The notes beneath the pieces were generated by a model, which searched no databases, was not told the DNA's origin, and saw nothing but the letters and a program-made list of their open reading frames with translations. From JBBDNV01 sp040877415 (lineage in GTDB: Bacteria; Planctomycetota; Planctomycetia; Pirellulales; PALSA-1355): DNA of 64,000 bases. Shown one piece after another: positions 1 through 9,096 of this stretch. The translations under genes were made by a program, and so were the position numbers. Numbering within the stretch: the first letter of the stretch is position 1; the number at the start of each line of letters is the position of its first letter. The DNA lies in NCBI GenBank assembly GCA_040877415.1, contig JBBDNV010000128.1, positions 1 through 64,000 on the forward strand, written 5' to 3'.

Positions 1-47
1 GTCTCGCCGCGACGTGCTCGGAGCCAGTCCCATTTTTCAACGGCCTG

Positions 48-1409
48 CTAAGCCTTGGCGACTTGGCCGAGCAGCTCGAGAATCTTGCCGCGGATCTTGG
101 CTTCGGCCTCGACTTCCAAATAGCTCGAGCGGGCCCGCCAGGTTTCGTAGCCGCCCAGCTTGTGATGTTCGGCCGTCGGCAGGTAGCCGCGGTAGTCGTT
201 CGCCAGCTCGATCGTGAACGTGGGCTTAAGCGGACTGGCAGCCTTGATGGCCAGCCCCGTTTCCACAAACGTCTCGCAGGGCGAGCTGGCGATGCCCAAC
301 TCGCCGATCTTTATCGCTTGCACAATCGTCTCGACCACCGGCGGATATTCACCGAGCAGAACCGTCTCGCGGGCGTAGATTTCTTCGACGCCCGCCAGCG
401 ACGGGTGTTTGGCTTTCGACAGGATGAATTTCGCGCGTTCGATTTCGTCTTTCGGCGTCGGGCGCCGGCCGAGCCGCAGCCGCGCTTCGCGCATTTCCAG
501 CGGCACCCAGTCGTGGTACTCGATCGAGCCGGCGACCCGCGCGGCTTCGGCGGCCACCCGTTCGGCCACGATGCGCATCTGGGCGTATGGCTGTTGGCTA
601 TCGCCCGATTGGCGAAAGTTGATGTTGTTGATGTCGCCGCTCGTGCCGTTGGAAAGAATGGCCACAAAAGGCGGATCGAGCCGCTCGGCCGACAGCATTT
701 GCCCGACGCGCTCGGCGAACACTCCGAAATAATCGGCCGACACGTGCCCGTCCGGCACGCCTCCCACGTAGTGCAGCGAATAGTTGGCCACTAGCGCCAG
801 CGGCCGGCCGTCGGCTGAGCGGACCGAAAGAACGCCGATCTCGGGATCGGTCGGCCCGGCCGGCTCGACCAGGTCGGAACTGCCGCGCGGCGGGTTCATT
901 TTCACGCGATCGGGCCGGCCGAACGGATCGACGAGCTTGACGCCTTCTTTCATCTTCCAGCGGCGGTTGAAGACCTGAGTCGGTTCGCGGCCGAGGCCCC
1001 AACCGATCCTGGCCGGCGCCAGATTGTTGACCGCGCGGCGAATGCCGTCGGAAATCCGCACCGCCAGGAAGTCGGGGTAGAGTGGGTCGGGGTCGCTTTG
1101 AAACACGCCCGTCGCGGTCGGCGCCGTGTGCGTGTGTGTCGCCGAGATCAGCATCTGGTCCATCGGGATGCCGGTGAAGCCGTGCGCCAGGTGCTTGGCC
1201 TTATTGAGAATCGATTGCGGAATCATGCACATGTCGCAAACGACGATCGCCAGCTTCGTGGCGCCGTCCTCGAGCACCAGGCAGCGGGCGAAGAGCTCGT
1301 CGTGAATGTGCGAGGCCGTGCGATCCGACATGCCGCCGTTGAGGCTGACCCCCAGAGGCGGCGTAATGTTGCTGGCGGCGGCGCCGGCGCGCAAGACCTT
1401 TTCAGCCAT
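48..1409 (-). CDS. Neutral/alkaline ceramidase-like hydrolase
   Basis: 453 aa. The N-terminal half resembles the neutral/alkaline non-lysosomal ceramidase family: an early ITPPLG motif (about residues 14-19) and the histidine-rich SATHTHTAP segment (88-96), which matches the zinc-binding HTHSGPG-type motif of that family. The family hydrolyses the amide bond of ceramide or related N-acyl lipids. In planctomycetes such single-domain versions are common and their substrate is unknown. At 453 aa it is much shorter than true ceramidases (about 650-750 aa) and lacks their C-terminal immunoglobulin-like domain. No signal peptide is visible, so it is probably cytoplasmic. It starts at ATG 1409; the permease gene lies upstream on the same strand behind a 261-bp spacer, so they may not share a transcript. 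Family assignment is likely; substrate is not known. Confidence 0.75.
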   Translation of the reverse strand: MAEKVLRAGAAASNITPPLGVSLNGGMSDRTASHIHDELFARCLVLEDGATKLAIVVCDMCMIPQSILNKAKHLAHGFTGIPMDQMLISATHTHTAPTATGVFQSDPDPLYPDFLAVRISDGIRRAVNNLAPARIGWGLGREPTQVFNRRWKMKEGVKLVDPFGRPDRVKMNPPRGSSDLVEPAGPTDPEIGVLSVRSADGRPLALVANYSLHYVGGVPDGHVSADYFGVFAERVGQMLSAERLDPPFVAILSNGTSGDINNINFRQSGDSQQPYAQMRIVAERVAAEAARVAGSIEYHDWVPLEMREARLRLGRRPTPKDEIERAKFILSKAKHPSLAGVEEIYARETVLLGEYPPVVETIVQAIKIGELGIASSPCETFVETGLAIKAASPLKPTFTIELANDYRGYLPTAEHHKLGGYETWRARSSYLEVEAEAKIRGKILELLGQVAKA

Positions 1410-1538
1410 CGTTGTTCGCCTTTGGTCAAGAAATCTAAGAGCGCTAAACGCAGGAAGCAGCCACGATTTTACACGCCAGCGTCGCGGAATTCACCCAATG
1501 GGGGTCGGCGTCTCGTGGACCGCTACGGACGGCAGATT

Positions 1539-1643
1539 TGAAACGCAGAGGGCGCTGAGAGCGCGGAGGTAAGGGAGACAAAAAAAGACGGATTACGTCG
1601 ACCCCTTTTTTCCGCGTTCTCTGCGGCCTTTGCGGTTCTAGAG
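1539..1643. repeat. Imperfect intergenic inverted repeat
   Basis: Between the ceramidase-like gene and the permease gene. A left arm reading TGAAACGCAGAGGGCGCTGA and onward (about 1539-1566) is roughly the reverse complement of the right arm (about 1612-1640), separated by an A-run and a T-run (AAAAAAA near 1580, TTTTTT near 1605). It could fold into a long hairpin in RNA. It looks like one of the dispersed intergenic palindromes common in these genomes; no function can be assigned. Confidence 0.4.
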
Positions 1644-1670
1644 TGGCACTCGGGTCCCGCGAGGCACATT

Positions 1671-3728
1671 TCAACCGATGATCACGCGCGGGTGTCGCGA
1701 GGGATCGGGCTCGGCCTTGCGAATCAGGTCGCGGACGCGCCAGGGGACGTTCCCTTCCCCGAACAGAAAGAAGCCGGCCGCGGCCGACAGTTCGCTCTCG
1801 TCCGACCAGCCGAAATGTATCTCCGGCGGCGTGCCGACACGCGACAATTCCAGGGCAATCGTGGCGATGGCGTGCGCAATCGACGCGCAGCGCGAGACCT
1901 TGAGGACGAAACGCCCCTCTTCCTGCTTGATTTCCATCAACGGGCTCTGCTGGAATTCACTGGGGTCGCCCAGCACGGCCTCGACAAAGACGATGGGCAC
2001 GTCGGCCGCGAGCCGATGTCGACGTCGGATGCTGGGTTCCTTGTCGTCCAGCCCGCGGCGGCCCGGCCGATGCGGCACCAACACGGGAAACTCCAGGTGT
2101 TTCAGGCTGTCCCAGAGAAACCGGGAATTATTGTCGGCAAACTCGAAAGCCTTGAAGCGCAGCTCGGTGCTCCGCTTGAGCCGCGATCCGAAGGAAGCCA
2201 CGATGATGGCCACGATGAACCAACTGGCGATCTTGATGCCGTCGGGGCGCTCGATCATGTTGGCCGCCGTGGTAAAGAAGAACACCAGCGTAATCGCCAG
2301 GAAAAACCACGGCATCCGCCTGAACCACCAGCCGCTGCGCTGCCGGTAGAGATCGATCACCGTGGCCGTGCAAGCGCTGGAAATCAGCACCAGCACGCCG
2401 GTCGCGTACGCCCCGGCCTGGGCCTCGACGTCGGCGTCGAAAACCCAGGTGACCAGCAGGTTGATCGCCGTGAACAGCAGCACCAGCGGCCGCACGGCGC
2501 GCGTCCATTCGGGCGCCATGCCGTAACGCGGCAGATATTGTGGCACCAGATTCAAAAGGGCCGCCATCGCGCTTAAGCCCGCGAAGCTCAAGATGATCAC
2601 CGTGCTCAGGTCGTACAACGTGCCAAAAGCCTCGCCGAACAGCGGGTTGATCGCGTTCGGCCCTTCGCCGTGAGCCAGATACGCCAGCGCCCGGTCTGCC
2701 GCCGGTCCGGACTGGAGCAACTCGCCGGGCGGAATGAGCGTGGCGGTGACGATGGCCGAGCCGAGCAAAAACAGCGACATCACGCCGGCCGCGGTGGCCA
2801 ATAGCTTGCGCGTGTTGCGGATGCGCCCCCTCGGCATCTCGGGCTTGTCGTCCGGGTCGCCCTGGATCAAGGGCATCACGGCCACGCCGGTTTCGAAACC
2901 CGAAAGCCCCAGCGCCAACTTGGGGAACAACAGCACGCTCACGGCCACGATGGCCAGCGTGTCGTGCCCGGCCACCGGACTGTGCTCGATATACCAATTC
3001 CCCTCGACCACGTTCGAGTACCAGGTCGCCACCAGCGAGCCGTTCCGCACGAGGTAGACCAGGCCGCTGCCGATTACCAGCAGATTGAGCGCCAGGTAGC
3101 TGGTCACGACCACCACGGCCAGCCCGATCACTTCCTTGAAGCCTCGAAAGAACGTCGCTCCCAGCACGACCAACAGCGTAATCGTCAGCGCCACCCGCTG
3201 TTGTTCTTCGCTCCAGGCGCGCACGAAGGCGGGCGCGCGTTGCCAGAGCGGATTGTGAATGAAGTGCACGGCCGCGTCGGCGGCCGACAGGGTCTTGGTG
3301 AGCACGAAATCGGTGGCCGCGAAACCCAATAGCGCCAGCACCATCGTCTTGCCCCGCCAGCCGTGCACCAGCCGCTCGAGGATGGCGATCGAACCCTGGC
3401 CGTTGGGCGAGCAGCGGGCCACGTGGGCGTATACCGGCAACGCGCCAAGCAGCGTCACCAGCACCAGCACCACCGTGGCCAGCGGGGCCAAAACGCCGGC
3501 CGCCTCGAAGGCAATCGAGGGCTGGTAACCCAACGTGCTGAAATAGTCCACGCCCGTCATGCACATCACCCACAGCCAGAACGTCCGATGATGATCCGGC
3601 GTGCGTTCGGCCGGACCGGCGGCGACGTGGGAGGCGCGGGGCTCTGTGGCGGCTGACTCGGGCCGATTGATCGGGCCGGCACTGGCGCTTTGAGACTCGC
3701 TCGACGGCGTGCGCGGTTTAGATTGCAT
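1671..3728 (-). CDS. APC-superfamily amino acid permease-like membrane protein
   Basis: 685 aa from ATG 3728 (an alternative in-frame start at 3833 adds 35 aa). After a hydrophilic N-terminal tail of about 50 residues come roughly 12 hydrophobic segments, the first containing MTGVDYFSTLGYQPSIAF, which resembles the unwound first helix of APC/KUP-like cation-amino acid transporters. The last about 170 residues are soluble and rich in charged residues, with no domain I recognise. Role: proton- or sodium-coupled uptake at the inner membrane; the substrate (amino acid versus potassium) cannot be decided from sequence reading. The next gene upstream is divergent, leaving a 272-bp shared promoter region. 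Family confidence is good; substrate specificity is open. Confidence 0.75.
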   Translation of the reverse strand: MQSKPRTPSSESQSASAGPINRPESAATEPRASHVAAGPAERTPDHHRTFWLWVMCMTGVDYFSTLGYQPSIAFEAAGVLAPLATVVLVLVTLLGALPVYAHVARCSPNGQGSIAILERLVHGWRGKTMVLALLGFAATDFVLTKTLSAADAAVHFIHNPLWQRAPAFVRAWSEEQQRVALTITLLVVLGATFFRGFKEVIGLAVVVVTSYLALNLLVIGSGLVYLVRNGSLVATWYSNVVEGNWYIEHSPVAGHDTLAIVAVSVLLFPKLALGLSGFETGVAVMPLIQGDPDDKPEMPRGRIRNTRKLLATAAGVMSLFLLGSAIVTATLIPPGELLQSGPAADRALAYLAHGEGPNAINPLFGEAFGTLYDLSTVIILSFAGLSAMAALLNLVPQYLPRYGMAPEWTRAVRPLVLLFTAINLLVTWVFDADVEAQAGAYATGVLVLISSACTATVIDLYRQRSGWWFRRMPWFFLAITLVFFFTTAANMIERPDGIKIASWFIVAIIVASFGSRLKRSTELRFKAFEFADNNSRFLWDSLKHLEFPVLVPHRPGRRGLDDKEPSIRRRHRLAADVPIVFVEAVLGDPSEFQQSPLMEIKQEEGRFVLKVSRCASIAHAIATIALELSRVGTPPEIHFGWSDESELSAAAGFFLFGEGNVPWRVRDLIRKAEPDPSRHPRVIIG

Positions 3729-4000
3729 GGGTGGCAGAGGGCGTCTCGCTGGCGCGATCCGGTTTTGCGCCGGCAACCGACATCGCCCCGCGCCAGACGC
3801 CCTGTCGCCGCGCGGAGCCATGTAGCTCACCATCGTATGATCGCACGGCCGGGAGTGTCAACCACTGTACGACGACCCGGTTCTGCGGTCGTAATTACCG
3901 GTCTGGCGGCGGAAGCTTGCGTGCGGCGTCCAGGGCCGGGTATTCTGAAGCGAGCAAATCACGCCTTCCCCCCAACCCCTCCGAGAGCGAGCAGGTGTTC

Positions 4001-5287
4001 ATGAGCTCACCCACTTCGCGACGCACGTTTCTGAAACATTCAGCCCTGACCACGGCCGCCTTGGCCACGCCACGGGCGCGATCCGCCCGGGCGGCCGACA
4101 GTCCGGCCGAATCCGTCGTGCTGGGGGTCATCGGCGTCCGTGGGCGCGGCGGGGCCCTGGCCGACAGTTTCGCCACGATCGGGGGTGCGCGCATCGCCTA
4201 CATCTGCGACGTCGACGGGCGCGCGGTCGACAAAGTCGTTAGCGCCGTGGGCGGCAAGCAGAACCACGCGCCCCAGGGGGTCGCCGACATGCGGCGGATC
4301 TTCGAGGATCCGTCGGTCGACGCGGTGGTGATTGCCACGCCCGATCACTGGCACGGCCCGGCCACGGTCATGGGCTGCGCCGCCGGAAAACACGTTTACG
4401 TCGAGAAGCCGGCCAGCCACAATCCGCGCGAAGGCGAGCTGATGGTGGAAGCGGCGCGCAAATACAAACGCGTCGTGCAATTGGGAACGCAGCGGCGCAG
4501 CATGCCGGGCATCGTCGAGGCCATCGAGCGCTTGCACGCCGGCGAGATCGGCCGCGTGCTCTTTTCGCGCGGCTGGTTCAATTCCAATCGGCAATCGATC
4601 GGCCACGGCAAGCCGGCGCCGGTTCCCGAGTGGCTCGACTACGCGCTGTGGCAAGGCCCCGCGCCCGAGCGCCCGTTTCGCGACAACCTCATCCATTACA
4701 ATTGGCACTGGTTCTGGCATTGGGGCACCGGCGAGCTGGGCAACAACGGCATCCACGCCTTGGACCTCTGCCGCTGGGGCCTCGCGGTCGACTATCCGAC
4801 CCGCGTGACGGCCGGCGGCGGCAAGTACTTTTTTGACGACGATCAGGAAACGCCCGATACGCACGTCGTGACCTGGGATTTCGGCGACAAGGCGATCACC
4901 TGGGAAGGCCGCAACTGGCATCGCCACGGTTTCGAGGACTCGCAGTTCGGCGCCGCCTTCTACGGAGACAAGGGCTCGATCGTGTTGGCCAGCGACGAGT
5001 TCAAGATGCTCGACGCCGAGGGCAAACAGCTCGCGGCGTCCAAGGGTTTCGGCGGGCACGACCCGCACTTGAAGAATTTCTTGGCCTGCGTCCGGTCCGG
5101 CGGGCGCCCCAACGCCGACATCGAGGAGGGACACAAAGGGACGCTGCTTTGCCACTTGGGCAACATCGCCTATCGCACGGGCCACACGCTCAACTGCGAT
5201 CCGGCCAACGGGCACATCCAGAACGATCCGGCCGCCGAAGCCCTGTGGACCCGCGAATATCGGCCCGGCTGGGAACCCAAGGTGTAG
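4001..5287 (+). CDS. Tat-exported Gfo/Idh/MocA family oxidoreductase
   Basis: 428 aa. It begins with a Tat-type signal (SRRTFLKHSAL, residues 6-16, then an Ala-rich stretch to about residue 30), so it is probably exported folded with its cofactor. A Rossmann motif follows (VIGVRGRGG), then the conserved EKP motif (YVEKPASHN) whose lysine is catalytic in this family, and a C-terminal GFO_IDH_MocA alpha/beta domain. Family members oxidise or reduce sugars and cyclitols with NAD(P), often with tightly bound cofactor when exported. Start chosen at ATG 4001 because the signal begins there and AGCAGG lies just upstream; the open frame extends further upstream without coding character. The following CopZ-like gene starts 52 bp downstream on the same strand. 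Substrate unknown. Confidence 0.88.
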   Translation: MSSPTSRRTFLKHSALTTAALATPRARSARAADSPAESVVLGVIGVRGRGGALADSFATIGGARIAYICDVDGRAVDKVVSAVGGKQNHAPQGVADMRRIFEDPSVDAVVIATPDHWHGPATVMGCAAGKHVYVEKPASHNPREGELMVEAARKYKRVVQLGTQRRSMPGIVEAIERLHAGEIGRVLFSRGWFNSNRQSIGHGKPAPVPEWLDYALWQGPAPERPFRDNLIHYNWHWFWHWGTGELGNNGIHALDLCRWGLAVDYPTRVTAGGGKYFFDDDQETPDTHVVTWDFGDKAITWEGRNWHRHGFEDSQFGAAFYGDKGSIVLASDEFKMLDAEGKQLAASKGFGGHDPHLKNFLACVRSGGRPNADIEEGHKGTLLCHLGNIAYRTGHTLNCDPANGHIQNDPAAEALWTREYRPGWEPKV

Positions 5288-5339
5288 CTCTCGCCGGGGC
5301 GGCCGCTTGCGGCCTGGCACGCGCGATCGATGACGCGCC

Positions 5340-5792
5340 ATGAACAAAGCTTTCATCCGCGAGCCCGATGACACCGGCCAGCTCCGCTGTCCGGCCTGCG
5401 GCTCGCTGGGCACCGTCGTCCAGCGCGAGACGTGGCAAGCGCACGTCGCCCCCCAGAGCGCGGGCGGTTTGGCCGACGCGGCCTTCTTCTGTCCGTACGA
5501 CAAGTGCGACGTCGTGTACTTCGACATGTTCGATCGCAAGATACAGACGGGCGCGCTGCGCCGCGGCGTGTACCCGAAGGACCCGCAGGCCCCCTTGTGC
5601 GCCTGTTTCGGGTTCTCGACCGAAGACGTCGAGGCCGATGTGCGCGAGGGAGTCGTGACCCGCGTGCGTACCCTCTTGGAACAAGCCAAAAGCCCGCTGG
5701 CGCGCTGCCGCACGATGTCGGCCAGCGGCCAATCGTGCGTGGGCGACGTGCAGCGCTATTACATGAAAGCGCGAGAGGCCAGGCGTGACTAG
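5340..5792 (+). CDS. CopZ-type zinc/[2Fe-2S] domain protein
   Basis: 150 aa. Cysteines are arranged as CPAC (about residue 19), CPYDKCDVVYF (about 57-67) and CACFGF plus a final QSCVGDV. This matches the N-terminal domain of the Archaeoglobus-type CopZ copper chaperone, which holds a zinc ion and a [2Fe-2S] cluster in a BFD-like fold. Here the domain stands alone: the C-terminal heavy-metal-associated domain that carries copper in CopZ is absent. Possible roles are electron transfer or metal delivery in the cytoplasm. No copper ATPase or CsoR-type repressor is adjacent. It overlaps the next gene by 8 bp, which suggests co-transcription. Domain assignment is confident; biological role is not. 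Confidence 0.75.
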   Translation: MNKAFIREPDDTGQLRCPACGSLGTVVQRETWQAHVAPQSAGGLADAAFFCPYDKCDVVYFDMFDRKIQTGALRRGVYPKDPQAPLCACFGFSTEDVEADVREGVVTRVRTLLEQAKSPLARCRTMSASGQSCVGDVQRYYMKAREARRD

Positions 5793-6849
5793 CAGTCGGT
5801 CGATCGTCGAATTCCCGGTGCCACGGGTGGCCCGTCCATTCGTGCTGTCGGCGCTCTTCGTGGCCGGTATCTGCGCCATGGCTGCAAGCCTGCTCGTCGG
5901 CCAGGAAGCTCGGCAAATAGACGACGGAAAAATCGCGAACGTCGTGAGCGCTTTCGAGAGAATTCCCGCCGAAGGCAAGCTGTTCTCGTTCGAGCGCGGC
6001 GCGATCGATCTCCCGCGCGGCGGGCACTTGCAGGGAATCCAGATGCGCTTCGACGCGGCCGGGAATCGGCACCTCGCTTTTCTTTCGCACGATTCCGCGA
6101 CCGTCGCCTACCTGGCGATCGTCGAATTCCCGGCGGACCTGGCCCGAGAGGGCCGGATCGTCCACGTCCATACGTTTAAGGGCGACGGCCGGTCGCCCCC
6201 GCTGAAACACGCCGGCGGCATCCAGCTTCTCGGCGATCTGCTGGTCGTCGGCCTGGAAGACAACCAGCAAAAGACCCGCTCCGAGATTCAATTCTGGAAC
6301 GTCGGCAACCCCGAAAAGCCGGTGAAACTCGAGCATCTGACGATTCGCCGCGCGGGCGCTCCGGAGGACAAAACGGCCGGGGCCGTCGGAATCGCCAAAC
6401 GGGAGAAAGACTACCTGGTGGCAGTCGCCAACTGGGACAGCCGGGCGATCGATTTCTATACGTCAAACGGAAAGCCGCTCGACGAAGAGAATTGCCGCTT
6501 CGAGCTTCGCGTCCGTTGGCGCGACGACCTGGCGGAAAAAGCAGATTGGCGGCCCGACGAGCTGTTTGGCGAGTACCAAGCGATCAACCTCGTCACGGAT
6601 GCCGAAGCGAACGTCTCTCTGGTCGGAACGCACACCGCCCGTGAGAGAGATTTCACCGATCTCTTCGCGATCGACGTCGGCCGGGAACCGACAAGAATCG
6701 TCCGGAAACTCGCCAGCAAGCAGATGGGGCTTGACGGAGGCAACCACTTTCGATATGCCGGCGGCGTATGGATGCAAAACGACGGCCTGGCCATCCTGTC
6801 GAGCCAGCGCAACGTCGATCCCCAAACCCGGATCAACGTCGCCCGGTAG
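5785..6849 (+). CDS. Secreted protein of unknown function
   Basis: 354 aa from GTG 5785, overlapping the CopZ-like gene by 8 bp. Residues about 18-42 form a hydrophobic signal-like segment ending before QEARQ. The rest alternates short hydrophobic strands with turns (patterns such as HLAFLSHDSATVAYLAIVEF and LLVVGLEDNQ), consistent with a beta-propeller-like fold, but no named domain is recognisable. It ends with a statement-like SSQRNVDPQTRINVAR. It is probably periplasmic or surface-located. No close functional context is offered by the neighbours. Confidence 0.6.
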   Translation: MTSSRSIVEFPVPRVARPFVLSALFVAGICAMAASLLVGQEARQIDDGKIANVVSAFERIPAEGKLFSFERGAIDLPRGGHLQGIQMRFDAAGNRHLAFLSHDSATVAYLAIVEFPADLAREGRIVHVHTFKGDGRSPPLKHAGGIQLLGDLLVVGLEDNQQKTRSEIQFWNVGNPEKPVKLEHLTIRRAGAPEDKTAGAVGIAKREKDYLVAVANWDSRAIDFYTSNGKPLDEENCRFELRVRWRDDLAEKADWRPDELFGEYQAINLVTDAEANVSLVGTHTARERDFTDLFAIDVGREPTRIVRKLASKQMGLDGGNHFRYAGGVWMQNDGLAILSSQRNVDPQTRINVAR

Positions 6850-6955
6850 GTTTCCACATCGATGACGAGGCGCGGATCATGAGCATCTATTAGAGGGCTG
6901 AACGAATCGCCGCGATTTACCAATTCCACCCGCGCGAACCCAGGAGACTTCGACC

Positions 6956-7072
6956 ATGGCCGAACGAAACCGCGGCACGGTCCGGCAACCGGCAACCAAG
7001 TTTGCCCAGTTGCGAAAGAAGATGGAACAACGCAAAGTCAGCCCGCGCCCGAGCCGCAAAGGCAAGAAGTGA
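6956..7072 (+). CDS. Small basic protein (38 aa)
   Basis: 38 codons starting ATG 6956 with AGGAG at 6942-6946, a 9-nt spacer and one of the best ribosome binding sites in the window. The product is strongly basic (MAERNRGTVRQPATKF, then many Lys/Arg, ending RKGKK). The good start signal and clean composition support a real gene. Such short Lys/Arg-rich proteins recur in planctomycetes and could bind nucleic acid or ribosomes, but that is inference. Confidence 0.55.
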   Translation: MAERNRGTVRQPATKFAQLRKKMEQRKVSPRPSRKGKK

Positions 7073-7111
7073 GGCGGCGTAGGCCCGTGCAGCCGCAAAG
7101 CGGCGACAGAT

Positions 7112-7306
7112 AATAGCCAGGGGGCGCAAGCCCCTGGTACTCAAGCCCCTGGTATAGGGGTGAGCGGCGTCCCACCCAAGCCCCGCGGGGGCGGCAGTAT
7201 TTCTCAATCCCAAACGTCTGTCTTCGCCGGGGCCGCGGCTGCCGCCCCGTCGGGGCTTATGGGATGGCGCTAACCAGAGTACCAGGGGCTTGCGCCCCTG
7301 GCTATT
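7112..7306. repeat. Nested palindromic intergenic repeat (outer 30-nt arms)
   Basis: The left arm at 7112-7142 (AATAGCCAGGGG... GGTACTC) is the reverse complement of the right arm at 7277-7306, differing by one extra G. Inside lies a second imperfect palindrome: AAGCCCCGCGGGGGCGGCAG (about 7178-7197) against CTGCCGCCCCGTCGGGGCTT (about 7239-7258). The whole could fold as a long cruciform. It has no coding content. It resembles the REP/MITE-like intergenic palindromes of planctomycetes. Confidence 0.7.
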
Positions 7307-7385
7307 GACGAGTGCCCCGTTGGGGCAGCCGCGAAGCGGCCAAATGACTCCTATTGACGAGCGTCCGTTGGCGCAGCCGCGGCCG
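7302..7385. repeat. Short direct repeats of hairpin units
   Basis: TATTGACGAG occurs at about 7303 and again at about 7351, each followed by a related hairpin-forming unit (CCGTTGGGGCAGCCGCGAAG and CCGTTGGCGCAGCCGCGGCC). It adjoins the nested palindrome and seems to be part of the same repeat island, which fills 7073-7536 together with non-coding sequence. Confidence 0.5.
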
Positions 7386-7536
7386 CTCAACGAGATGTGT
7401 AGAACAACGAGGGCGATTCCCCTGGCTATCGCAGGCTGGGCCTTCGGCCCACAACAGCTCATCGCCGAAAGGTCATTGACCACGGAACGCTCGCGGGACG
7501 ACCGGCCTCGCTGAGGCCGGCTACAAGAACGCGCCG

Positions 7537-8127
7537 CTAGAGTTCTAAGCGCGGCAGAAACCGGCCGGTTTTCGCCATGTACGCGCGGTACTCGTCGCCG
7601 AATTTTTCGACGAGCTTCTGTTCCTCCTTCGGCGTCCTCCGCACCAACAGCGCCATCACCACCAGCCCGCTCGCGCCGATGAACCAATTGGCCGAAAGCA
7701 GGGCCACGCCCGCCATCAACAGCGCTGCGGTCAGATAAAATGGATGCCGGACCCAGCGGTAGGGTCCGCTGGTGACCAGCGTGGCATCGCGCCTGGTGGT
7801 CACGGTGTCGGTGAGATTTTTGCCCAGGTTCACAAGCGTCCAATACATGAGCACGACGCCGGCCAGGCCAACGACCGCACCCAGCCACCGCAGCCAGTCG
7901 GGCACGGGGACGCTGGCCCAGCCGATGGCCGGTGGATGGATGATGTAAGCAAACGTTCCCACCCACATCGCGAGCCCGGCCAGGCGCAGCGTGATGGCCA
8001 ACAACAGCCCTTCCTGGCGGCGATCGAACCGTTCGCGCGTTTTGCCGGCCTGCACCCGGTGATACCCGGCAATCGAAACCGCCGTCGCCAGGACGGCGAA
8101 CACCGCGACGCGAAAAGGAGCATCCAT
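7537..8127 (-). CDS. Isoprenylcysteine carboxyl methyltransferase-family membrane protein
   Basis: 196 aa with about five hydrophobic segments. The C-terminal part has the conserved YRWVRHPFYLT motif (about residues 122-132) followed by an acidic/basic segment with EEQKLVEKFGDEYRAY, which forms the S-adenosylmethionine pocket in the ICMT/PEMT family. Bacterial members methylate small phenolic, lipid or isoprenoid acceptors; the acceptor here is unknown. It is divergent from the aquaporin gene across a 192-bp intergenic region. Downstream lies the palindromic repeat island. Confidence 0.8.
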   Translation of the reverse strand: MDAPFRVAVFAVLATAVSIAGYHRVQAGKTRERFDRRQEGLLLAITLRLAGLAMWVGTFAYIIHPPAIGWASVPVPDWLRWLGAVVGLAGVVLMYWTLVNLGKNLTDTVTTRRDATLVTSGPYRWVRHPFYLTAALLMAGVALLSANWFIGASGLVVMALLVRRTPKEEQKLVEKFGDEYRAYMAKTGRFLPRLEL

Positions 8128-8319
8128 AGAGGGCCCTTTAGTAAGAGGGCGACCGCTAACTTGGAACGATGCATCGTGGCCGATTGGCGAGCGGCCATCA
8201 AGAGCGCCGGAGAATCCTGGCGGCCCGCCGCGCCCGTGCGCCGATTGAATCCGCCCGCTCGACAGGGGATAATCCGCCGGCTGGCTCTGCTATCCATCAA
8301 GCGGCGGGAGCATGCGACC

Positions 8320-9087
8320 ATGTCACGCGACACTTTGCGGGAAGCGGCTGCGGAATTCCTGGGCACCTTCACGCTGATTGTGTTTGGCGTCGGCGTGGTC
8401 GCTCAAGTCGTGTTGGGCCGCGGCAGCCACGGCGACTACTTTGCGATCAACATCGGCTGGGGCGTGGCCGTGATGTTGGGCTGTTACGTGGCCGGCGGCA
8501 TCTCGGGGGCCCATATCAATCCGGCGGTGACGCTGGCGCTGGCCGTTCACCGCGGCTTTGCCTGGCAAAAAGTCATCCCTTACGTGCTGGCACAGTTTGC
8601 CGGGGCTTTTGCCGCTTCGGCCGTCGTTTATTTCACCTACTACGAAGCGATCAACGACTTTGAGCCGGCGCGCACGCTCACGACCGCCGGAATCTGGTCG
8701 ACCTATCCGCAAGACTACCTCACGAACGTGCCCGGCGGGCTGGTCGACCAGATCGTGGGCACGGCCCTGTTGGTGATGATCATTTTCGCGGTCACCGACG
8801 AGCGCAACATGGCGCTTCCGGCGGCATTCGGTCCGGTTATATTTGGCGCCACGGTGTTCGTGATCGGCATGACGTACGGGCTCAACGCCGGCTACGCCAT
8901 CAATCCGGCCCGCGACCTGGGCCCGCGGCTATTCACCGCTGCCGCCGGTTGGGGAGAGGGGGTGTTTACGGCGCACGATTATTGGTGGTGGGTTCCGGTG
9001 GTCGGGCCGTGCATCGGCGCGGTCCTGGGGGGATGGATTTACGATCTTTTGATCACTCGGCTGCACGAGCGGCCGAAGAGCAAGTAG
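8320..9087 (+). CDS. Aquaporin / glycerol facilitator (MIP family)
   Basis: 255 aa, six membrane segments plus two half-helices carrying NPA signatures (HINPAVT about residues 66-72; INPARDLGPR in the second half). The Asp after the second NPA motif (NPARD) is typical of glycerol-conducting GlpF-type channels, while overall length fits both subtypes. It should conduct glycerol and/or water across the inner membrane. Start chosen at ATG 8320 because GGGAG at 8306-8310 is correctly spaced and membrane segment 1 begins shortly after; the open frame upstream is not coding. No glycerol kinase gene is nearby. It converges on the P-II gene with only 9 bp between stop codons. Confidence 0.9.
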   Translation: MSRDTLREAAAEFLGTFTLIVFGVGVVAQVVLGRGSHGDYFAINIGWGVAVMLGCYVAGGISGAHINPAVTLALAVHRGFAWQKVIPYVLAQFAGAFAASAVVYFTYYEAINDFEPARTLTTAGIWSTYPQDYLTNVPGGLVDQIVGTALLVMIIFAVTDERNMALPAAFGPVIFGATVFVIGMTYGLNAGYAINPARDLGPRLFTAAAGWGEGVFTAHDYWWWVPVVGPCIGAVLGGWIYDLLITRLHERPKSK

Positions 9088-9096
9088 TCGGGTTCG

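Noticed and set aside
4040..5713. 557-codon open frame on the minus strand
   Set aside because: Shadow of the Gfo/Idh and CopZ-like genes; Arg/Ala/Val-rich with no motif.
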